Shown piece after piece: positions 18,715-24,018 of a stretch of DNA of 64,000 bases. This DNA comes from Cryobacterium sp. SO1 (GTDB lineage Bacteria > Actinomycetota > Actinomycetes > Actinomycetales > Microbacteriaceae). The stretch covers positions 1,922,001 to 1,986,000 of the forward strand of contig NZ_CP067394.1 of the NCBI RefSeq assembly GCF_004210215.2, written 5' to 3'. Position 1 is the first letter of the stretch; the number at the start of each line of letters is the position of its first letter. The notes below the pieces were generated by a model. The model saw nothing but the letters and a program-made list of their open reading frames with translations, made no database searches and had not been told where the DNA came from. The position numbers and the translations under genes are program-made.

Positions 18715-19353
18715 ATGAGCGTAGACGTCGCATGGGCCCAGGCCTGGATCAGGAGCAGCGCGCAGGTTCTGTCGGAGCACCGCGCCGAGTTGAACACCCT
18801 CGACCGGGAGATCGGTGACGGTGACCACGGCGAGAACATGGACAGGGGCTTCCAGGCCGCCCTGCCCAAGCTCGACGCCCTGGCCGACGCGGCCACGCCG
18901 GGTGAACTGCTCAAGACGCTCGCGGCTACGCTCATTTCCACCGTCGGCGGCGCGGCCGGTCCGCTCTACGGGACCGCGTACCTCAAGGCCGCCGCCGCCG
19001 TCAGCGGGGTCGCCGAGTTGGACGGCCCGGCCGTTGTGGCCCTGCTGAGCGCGGGGCGCGACGGCATCGTGCTGCGCGGCAAGGCCGAATCAGGCGACAA
19101 AACCATGGTCGACGCCTGGACCCCGGCGGTGGACGCGGCCATCGAGGCCGAAGCCGCCGGGGCCAGCCCCGGCCTGATCCTGGCCGCCGCCGCGGACGCC
19201 GCCGAAGGCGGAGCCGTCGCGACCGAACCCTGGATCGCTCGAAAAGGACGGGCAAGCTACCTGGGCGAGCGGGCGATCGGCCATCGTGATCCTGGCGCGC
19301 AGTCGACGGCGCTGATCCTGCGCTGTGCTGCCGATGCAGCCACCCAGTCCTGA
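18715..19353 (+). CDS. dhaL: Dihydroxyacetone kinase ADP-binding subunit DhaL
   Basis: This 212-residue protein holds the tightly bound ADP that is re-phosphorylated by DhaM and passes phosphate to dihydroxyacetone on DhaK. The Mg-binding aspartates are in LDREIGDGDHGENM (Asp30, Asp35, Asp37), and the nucleotide-binding glycine/serine stretch is seen in STVGGAAGPLYGTAYL. The start ATG 18715 is 11 nt after the dhaK stop and carries a GGGAAG site. The dhaM start follows its stop by 2 nt. Confidence 0.94.
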   Translation: MSVDVAWAQAWIRSSAQVLSEHRAELNTLDREIGDGDHGENMDRGFQAALPKLDALADAATPGELLKTLAATLISTVGGAAGPLYGTAYLKAAAAVSGVAELDGPAVVALLSAGRDGIVLRGKAESGDKTMVDAWTPAVDAAIEAEAAGASPGLILAAAADAAEGGAVATEPWIARKGRASYLGERAIGHRDPGAQSTALILRCAADAATQS

Positions 19354-19355
19354 TC

Positions 19356-20078
19356 ATGGCGGAGAACAGTGTGCCTGATCGTGGCGCCTCCGAACCTCTG
19401 GTCGGTGTGGTGTTCGTGTCGCACAGCGCCGACATCGCTGCCGGCCTCGTGACACTGGCCCGCCAGATGGCCCCCACGGTCACCCTCGTGGCTGCGGGCG
19501 GTAGGGACGACGGGGGTATCGGCACCAGCTTCGACAAGATTGTTGCGGGCCTGGCGGAGGCCGACACCGGGCGCGGCGTGGTGCTGCTCTGCGACCTGGG
19601 TTCGGCCGTCCTGACCGCGGAGACTGCGCTGGACTTCCTCGACGACGAGGCGCGTGCGCGTGCGCGCCTCGCCGATGCCCCGCTGGTGGAGGGCGGTGTG
19701 GCCGCGGCGGTCGCCGCTGAGATCGGGGGAGACCTCGCGGCCGTTGTGGCGGCGGCCGAATCGGCCCGGGGCACCTCCGCCGCACCTGAGCCCGCTGTGG
19801 CGCCTGCCGGGGGAGCGGCGCAGCCGGTCAGCCGCACGGTGGTCCTGCGAAACCGGGACGGACTGCACGCCAGGCCGGCCGCAGATTTCGTGAAACTGGC
19901 CGGCGGGTTCGATGCCGAGGTCACCGTGAACGGGAAGGACGCGCACAGCCTGCTTGGCATCATGTCGCTGGGGCTGACCCGGGGGATGAGCGTGGAGATC
20001 TCCGGACCCGACGAGCGTTCCCGGGCTGCCGTGGATGCCCTGGCCGACCTGGTCGAGACCGGTTTCGGCGAGGAGTAG
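19356..20078 (+). CDS. dhaM: PTS-dependent dihydroxyacetone kinase phosphotransferase subunit DhaM (EIIA-HPr)
   Basis: This 240-residue phosphoryl carrier feeds DhaL. It combines an EIIA-mannose-like domain (about residues 14-135, phospho-His23 in VFVSHSADI) with an HPr domain (about 158-240, phospho-His171 in RDGLHARPAADF), joined by an Ala/Pro linker. The E. coli protein has a third, enzyme-I-like domain; it is absent here, so a separate enzyme I must supply the HPr domain. Its presence implies an active general PTS encoded elsewhere in the genome. Confidence 0.92.
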   Translation: MAENSVPDRGASEPLVGVVFVSHSADIAAGLVTLARQMAPTVTLVAAGGRDDGGIGTSFDKIVAGLAEADTGRGVVLLCDLGSAVLTAETALDFLDDEARARARLADAPLVEGGVAAAVAAEIGGDLAAVVAAAESARGTSAAPEPAVAPAGGAAQPVSRTVVLRNRDGLHARPAADFVKLAGGFDAEVTVNGKDAHSLLGIMSLGLTRGMSVEISGPDERSRAAVDALADLVETGFGEE

Positions 20079-20125
20079 CCGCGCGAATCCGGCCCGGTTC
20101 CTAGCCGTAAGGCGTCCGGTGGGCG

Positions 20126-20131
20126 TACGCT
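20126..20131 (+). promoter_or_regulatory. -10 element of leaderless small gene
   Basis: TACGCT is followed by 6 nt and then the ATG at 20138. Confidence 0.5.
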
Positions 20132-20137
20132 GTGCCC

Positions 20138-20503
20138 ATGGTCAAGAATGAGAAATCCTCGACCCAGGCTCGTCGGAGGGGCCCCAGTCGGCTGTTCGAC
20201 TGGGTGGAGAACCGCATCCGGCCGGCCTTCGATTCGCCGCCCGTCGGTACCAACAACGCGGCCGTGACGACGGGTCTGACCGACTGCCCGGTCTGCGGTC
20301 GACCGATGACCGAGCACACGATCGAGCACTCGGCCCACGACACGGTCCTAAACTGTCCGGTGCCGCATCCGGGGGCCTGGGACCGGGACGCGTTCGAGCC
20401 GGTCAACGAATTCGGCATGGTCATCCGTCGTCGCGCGGACCAGAGCGGCACGGACCAGAGCGGCACGGACCAGCGCGGCACGGACCAGCGCGGCACGGAC
20501 TGA
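20138..20503 (+). CDS. Small zinc-ribbon-like hypothetical protein
   Basis: This 121-residue protein of unknown function has a basic N-terminus (residues 1-20) and a CPVCGRPM motif (Cys50, Cys53). A later Cys73 and nearby His residues (EHTIEHSAHD) are consistent with a small zinc ribbon. Its last 21 residues are four copies of a five-residue unit, DQSGT/DQRGT, encoded by a 15-bp tandem repeat. The start is ATG 20138 in leaderless arrangement with TACGCT; a GTG at 20132 is the alternative. I do not recognise a named family. Confidence 0.7.
   Translation: MVKNEKSSTQARRRGPSRLFDWVENRIRPAFDSPPVGTNNAAVTTGLTDCPVCGRPMTEHTIEHSAHDTVLNCPVPHPGAWDRDAFEPVNEFGMVIRRRADQSGTDQSGTDQRGTDQRGTD
20441..20500 (+). 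repeat. Four in-frame 15-bp repeats at the 3' end of a gene
   Basis: Units CAGAGCGGCACGGAC (two copies) and CAGCGCGGCACGGAC (two copies) run directly into the stop codon and encode a low-complexity tail. The unit is a multiple of three, so copy number can change without frameshift. Confidence 0.95.
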
Positions 20504-20599
20504 CCCGCCCGGCGGTGCTCACCACGGTGACGACACCCCGAGTGCCGAGGCGGCTGAAAACCGTCAATCTCGGGTGGAAACTCGGCTCCGATCTCGACT

Positions 20600-20627
20600 T
20601 GTTGACATAATGTGCATTATCGGTCAT
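20600..20627 (-). other. dif-like XerC/XerD recombination site
   Basis: Read on the - strand the 28 bp consist of arm ATGACCGATAA, centre TGCACA and arm TTATGTCAACA. That is the 11-6-11 layout of bacterial dif sites. The second arm matches the well-known XerD arm (TTATGTTAAAT in E. coli, TTATGTAAACT in Bacillus), and the first has the usual inner TAA and the CCGATAA seen, from memory, in actinobacterial dif sites. It marks the left edge of the accessory segment and overlaps the stop codon of the truncated transposase frame. Alternative reading: on the + strand TTGACA-17 nt-CATAAA also resembles a promoter with an internal palindrome. The site could be the chromosomal dif or a copy carried by an integrated element. 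Confidence 0.55.
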
Positions 20628-21310
20628 AAACTAAGACCAATTGCATCTGATGTCACGAGGCGGGTGTGGTCGTCGAGGAAGGCGAACAGATACGTTTTCC
20701 GCCCATTGATCCGCGGCCCGTGCAGGCCGTCACCGACCCACATTTCGTTGGGGTAATCCGCTTCGAACCGGCCGAATACCTCCCGCACCCCGGTCGGGAG
20801 TTCCAGCGTGCGGAAGTGCCGCAGCAACGTCGACTCGCTCGGCGCGTCGCCGAGGGTGTCCATCATGATCCGGCGCACCTGCGCTGAGGTCCGGGCGGGC
20901 CGCTCGCGTTTCAGCATCGCGGCTAACGCCAGGATCTGCGCCGGAGTGACGGCACCCTGGGCGCGGCCGCGGGGCTTCAACGCGTCGAAACTGCCGCGCC
21001 GCCATGCGCGAATCCACCGGTCGATGGTGTCTTTGGAAACCGTCACCGTGCCGCCGAACGGCCCCGGGTGCACCAAAGCCGCAAGGTCCCTGACCATCGG
21101 ACCGCGCTGACGCGTGGTCACCGCACTGTCGGCTGCAGCGCGGATCAGCTGGTACCGGAACAAGGCGATCTTCTCCATCCGGTCCCGGCGCACTACCGAT
21201 TCCGACGGCGATCCGGCCGGCACGAGGAGCGACAGCGCCGGGCTCACGGGGGACGCCCGGGGCGCCACCGGCGGAACGGTCGGTAGAACGGTCGGTGGGG
21301 TTGCGGGCAT
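20624..21310 (-). pseudogene. DDE transposase, C-terminally truncated
   Basis: This 228-codon frame is the N-terminal half of a Mu/IS481-like integrase-type transposase. A Pro/Ala-rich lead (1-40) is followed by HTH-type DNA-binding segments (DTIDRWIRAWRRG, ARTSAQVRRIMMD, SESTLLRHFRTLE). The start of the catalytic core follows, with the first acidic residue Asp194 in MWVGDGLHGP and FLDDHTRLV. Homology stops at about residue 219 (near position 20655). The second Asp and the Glu of the DDE triad are missing, so the copy cannot be active. Start ATG 21310 with an AGAGGA site. The frame then ends inside the dif-like site, which places the truncation point at that recombination site. Confidence 0.75.
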
Positions 21311-21321
21311 GAAAGGTCCTC

Positions 21322-22020
21322 TCAAACAGTGAACACGCCGATCACAGGGATATGGCAGGCGCTCCTGCCACCTTCCCCGCCGACCACGCCTGTGCGTAAG
21401 GGCCGATTGGTGTTGGGACCCGCAGCCCACCAGCTCGAGCAAAACAAGCGCCCGTTCGTCGTCGCAATACCGGCCTCGACCCACGTCACCGTGACGGTCG
21501 CGGCGAACCGACGAGCCAACCCCTCGGCATACGCCAGCAACACCGATAACGCCTCACCCCCGGCGAAGCCGGCAGGTTTAGGCCAAAGCACCACGGCGTC
21601 GGGAGCGTCCCGCACCAACAACCCCGTGAACCGCTCCCCGATCGAAGCGGCCGACGCGGCGAAGGCGCGCAGCCAGCCGCGGACCGTCGAGACCGGTCTG
21701 CCGCAGCCCGCTGCGATCTTCCGGTGGCCCCAACCCAGCGCCACCTTCGCCTCGACCGCCGCCGCGATCACCTCAGTCGAATCGGCCCGCCGCGCGGCCA
21801 ACCGCACCTCCAGGAGCACATGCGTGCCCTGGCATGCCGTGCACCGGGAACGGCGCGGCCGGAACCTGCGATCCGTCCAATCCGTGCCGAGGCCCTCGCG
21901 AATGACACGGCCCCTCGCCCACCCCCAGGGGCGCAACCGGCCACCACAATCGGGACACGCCACGCGCCCGACCAGCAGGTCCAACTCGACAACAACAGGA
22001 TCATGACTTACCGTGAGCAT
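21322..22020 (-). CDS. DUF6431-like zinc-ribbon/HTH protein, transposase partner
   Basis: This 232-residue protein resembles the DUF6431 family (recalled, not searched), found next to DDE transposases in Actinobacteria. A zinc ribbon at the N-terminus has Cys22 and Cys25 (ACPDCGG) and Cys60 and Cys63 (RCTACQG). A helix-turn-helix segment follows in [19 protein letters not shown]. The C-terminal half is Ala/Trp-rich without known motif. Such zinc-ribbon/HTH modules usually bind element ends. The ATG at 22020 has an AAAGG site, and the transposase starts 11 nt after its stop. The gene appears intact. Confidence 0.65.
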   Translation of the reverse strand: MLTVSHDPVVVELDLLVGRVACPDCGGRLRPWGWARGRVIREGLGTDWTDRRFRPRRSRCTACQGTHVLLEVRLAARRADSTEVIAAAVEAKVALGWGHRKIAAGCGRPVSTVRGWLRAFAASAASIGERFTGLLVRDAPDAVVLWPKPAGFAGGEALSVLLAYAEGLARRFAATVTVTWVEAGIATTNGRLFCSSWWAAGPNTNRPLRTGVVGGEGGRSACHIPVIGVFTV

Positions 22021-22045
22021 CAGCGCGGCCTTTACGCGTTAGAAC

Positions 22046-22081
22046 GGCCCGGCGTGATCCTTCAAGATTGCACGCCGGGCC
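22046..22081. repeat. Perfect 11-bp inverted repeat upstream of the element genes
   Basis: GGCCCGGCGTG (22046-22056) pairs with 22071-22081 across a 14-nt loop. It may be a terminator or an element-end structure. Nothing recognisable lies in the remaining space up to 22230. Confidence 0.6.
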
Positions 22082-22230
22082 ATTCGTCTATCCGGACATC
22101 GTCAGCCTGACGCCGCCGACGAGCAGAAACCAAATCCAAGCTCGCTAAAACCCATCGTCACCGGGGAAGACGCCTACGTCGTCACCCCGCGAGACGTGCA
22201 ACAATCGCTGCCCTCAATGGGACAGCAAAC

Positions 22231-22761
22231 ATGGGCATGCCGCCGAGGTTTCGCTCAAAGAGGGTTATGGGGGTTCTCCTTGCCGCGATGATCGGATTCT
22301 GTTCGCTTGGGACAGTAGCTCCGGCGGCCATAGCGGTGGAGCCGAACACCGAGTCCGTGTACGAGCTGAACATCAATGGTCAGCTGACCACAATGGCAGA
22401 GGGGGAAACGGCGGTGTTCGGCATGTCGAGCATTGCTGTGCCCTCAGCGCCGGGAACGGTACGACCTCTCGTGGACTACCCCGGAAATTCCGGGACGATC
22501 ACCATCACAACCGTGGGCGGCGTCTACTACTGGAACGTGAAAATGACGATCCCGGTTACCTCGTTCTTGGGAACGTTCAGCATCACGGACCTCACCAGCG
22601 GATTTAGTGGTGGCAGTGTCGTTGCCACTTCTTTCTCCGGTTCGGCTCCGACGAGCAAGCTCCGCGGTCACAGGTACTCCGGCACGCTCTCGGGCAAGGC
22701 CTTCTTCGCGGGCGTGCCTGTCTCCACGACCGGTCCGAACAACACGATTTATCAGTACTAG
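22231..22761 (+). CDS. Small secreted protein of unknown function
   Basis: This 176-residue protein has a clear Sec signal peptide: basic MPPRFRSKR, hydrophobic core around residues 13-31, and a likely cleavage after APAAIA. The mature part (about 140 residues) has no cysteine and is rich in Thr, Ser, Gly and Val in alternating patterns (SGTITITTVGGVYYWNVKMT), which suggests a beta-sandwich. It ends NTIYQY. I recognise no family. The start is uncertain among ATG 22231, 22237 and 22267; all leave a usable signal. G+C is lower than in flanking genes. It is followed by a strong hairpin and then an HTH gene on the same strand, suggesting a two-gene unit. Confidence 0.7.
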   Translation: MGMPPRFRSKRVMGVLLAAMIGFCSLGTVAPAAIAVEPNTESVYELNINGQLTTMAEGETAVFGMSSIAVPSAPGTVRPLVDYPGNSGTITITTVGGVYYWNVKMTIPVTSFLGTFSITDLTSGFSGGSVVATSFSGSAPTSKLRGHRYSGTLSGKAFFAGVPVSTTGPNNTIYQY

Positions 22762-22774
22762 GACAGCGACGGAG

Positions 22775-22815
22775 GAGGAAAGGCTGGTCCGCCAGAAGGC
22801 GACTAGCCTTTCCTC
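22775..22815 (+). terminator. Long hairpin between the secreted-protein and HTH genes
   Basis: GAGGAAAGGCT (22775-22785) pairs perfectly with 22805-22815, and the interior pairs further (CGCC with GGCG around an AGAA loop). It starts 14 nt after the stop of the secreted-protein gene and ends 31 nt before the HTH start. It may be a partial terminator or attenuator that lowers HTH expression, or an mRNA stabiliser for the upstream gene. Confidence 0.7.
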
Positions 22816-22845
22816 GTTCGCTTTAATGCGAGAAAGAGGGAGTTT

Positions 22846-23295
22846 ATGACGTCGAAGGCATTTGACACCGCAGACGAGCTGCGGCGCATGATCTCTGAAG
22901 GGCACATCTCCGAAGAATCTCTGGAGGTCATTACGGGTATCCAGCGGGAGAAGCTACGGTCGTTCCTCGACGAACAAACGCCTTGGACAACAGGACTCGT
23001 CGCTGAAGCGCAGGCTCTCTCGAATGACGAGAGCACTAGGTTGTCCGTCCTCGCGGCACAGCTGACAGACGGGCTGTCGATCAGCGATGACGCCCGACTC
23101 AAGGCGATCTTCGAGTCCTTGACGATTGAGTGTCACTTCACGCTTGGGAATATCGCCAAGTTGACTGGTCTTGACCTCGACGTTTTGGAGAGCGCCCTGC
23201 GTGACCCGCAGGTCGTTTCGGCAGATAAAAAGTACGAACTCTCTAGTAAGGGGTCCTACCTCATCAACGCGGTGAATCGAGCACGCGATCGGTAG
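22846..23295 (+). CDS. Double helix-turn-helix protein, probable regulator
   Basis: This 149-residue acidic-to-neutral cytosolic protein has two HTH-like segments. The N-terminal one (about 8-42) includes ELRRMISEGHISEESLEVIT, and the C-terminal one (about 86-120) includes ECHFTLGNIAKLTGLDLDV followed by a possible wing (DKKYELSSKGSYLINAVNRA). Similar HTH proteins of unknown role exist in Actinobacteria as I recall. The ATG 22846 has an AGAGGGAG site. Three hand-counted 60-base lines in this gene give 50-57% G+C against 75% for a line in the neighbouring uvrA-like gene, so it looks acquired. Placement after a secreted protein gene suggests it may control that gene; this is inference. Confidence 0.7.
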   Translation: MTSKAFDTADELRRMISEGHISEESLEVITGIQREKLRSFLDEQTPWTTGLVAEAQALSNDESTRLSVLAAQLTDGLSISDDARLKAIFESLTIECHFTLGNIAKLTGLDLDVLESALRDPQVVSADKKYELSSKGSYLINAVNRARDR

Positions 23296-23554
23296 GACAA
23301 ACGAACGTGCGTTGAGCTAGACCAAGATCGGCCCGGTCGATGCTGCCCGCAGGGCTGAGACGCTGTCAGTTCCGCCTCGATCGACGGGTTGGGTTGCTAA
23401 CGCCGACCGAACTAAGTTCGCGCGATGCGCCGGGACCGACGATGTCTGAGGTCTGCCCGCCATCACGCTCAATAGTAGTCTCTGGACGGATCCCCTCAAC
23501 TCCGGTGAACTCACCACCGGCCCCACCAAATGACGGCCAATGTCTCATGAGACC

Positions 23555-23588
23555 GTCGGTCGTCTTCGGCGTACCGACGCTCTTTTTT
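23555..23588 (+). terminator. Intrinsic terminator with T-tract
   Basis: GTCGGT (23555-23560) pairs with ACCGAC (23573-23578), with more pairing inside (CGTC with GGCG around TTC). The sequence GCTCTTTTTT follows. It is 260 nt beyond the HTH gene on the same strand, so it terminates either a long 3' UTR or an independent short transcript. Confidence 0.8.
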
Positions 23589-23993
23589 AGCATCAGCGGC
23601 GGCTCGAATTTTGTGTCCCTGCGCCACAGAAGCTGAAGCGCCTACGCACCATCTTCCTGGTGAATGCGGGCCGATCGCGGGCGCACCAAGCCAATGTGTC
23701 GGTTGGCCAGACCTCAATGCAGTCCGGCCAACGTCTTTGTTGGCTGACAATTGTTTCAACTACACGACACGGCTGGACACGCATCGTTGCCGGTACATCG
23801 ATCCTGCGAGGAGGGCTGGGTAGCTGGTCGATTCGCTCCGAGATCGGGCTGATGCCCTCTGTGTCGTAGCTATCCGCTGTCGTTGCCGTCCCTGGTGTAG
23901 CCAGTCACGCCGCCGGGATGCCAGCGTGTGCGCGGTGTCGTGCCCCGCCGGTGATGCACCCCTTCCCAGCGGCTCGGGATGCCACCACTCATG

Positions 23994-24004
23994 TTATGTC
24001 AAGA
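23994..24004 (+). other. XerD-arm-like sequence at the right edge of the accessory segment
   Basis: TTATGTCAAGA differs from the XerD-type arm of the 20600-20627 site (TTATGTCAACA) at one position, and it is in the opposite orientation. The six bases and the 11 bases before it (23977-23993) do not resemble a XerC arm, so only half a site is seen. Confidence 0.4.
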
Positions 24005-24018
24005 AGACCGGTTTCTGG

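Larger units (their letters stand above)
20628..22081 (-). mobile_element. Remnant of a two-gene insertion element (DUF6431 partner plus DDE transposase)
   Basis: Two - strand genes in tandem, a zinc-ribbon/HTH partner and a DDE transposase, form the core of a transposable element. The downstream end is lost within the transposase next to the dif-like site. The upstream end is not defined; it may lie near the perfect hairpin at 22046-22081. I could not find a terminal inverted repeat or target duplication by eye, as expected for a truncated copy. Its G+C is similar to the host, unlike the cargo that follows. Confidence 0.6.
23296..24018 (+). other. 723-bp stretch without a recognisable gene
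   Basis: Several open frames of 60-98 codons occur on both strands but none has a ribosome-binding site, family likeness or consistent codon use. The stretch does hold a convincing intrinsic terminator (23555-23588), a 7-bp stem with a 16-nt loop (GTTGGCC at 23702-23708 with 23725-23731), and a XerD-arm-like sequence at its right edge. It may be decayed DNA or contain a small RNA ending at the terminator. Confidence 0.6.

Noticed and set aside
20602..20630. Near-consensus + strand promoter TTGACA-17-CATAAA
   Set aside because: No + strand gene follows for 1.6 kb; the symmetrical 11-6-11 layout and the element edge favour a dif-like site, though a promoter role is not excluded.
22090..22230. 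Possible coding relic just upstream of the secreted-protein gene (reading KPIVTGEDAYVVTPRDV)
   Set aside because: Too short and not recognisable; could be chance in a G+C-rich frame.
23340..23636. 98-codon + strand frame in the gene-free stretch
   Set aside because: No ribosome-binding site, mixed composition, and it runs across the intrinsic terminator.
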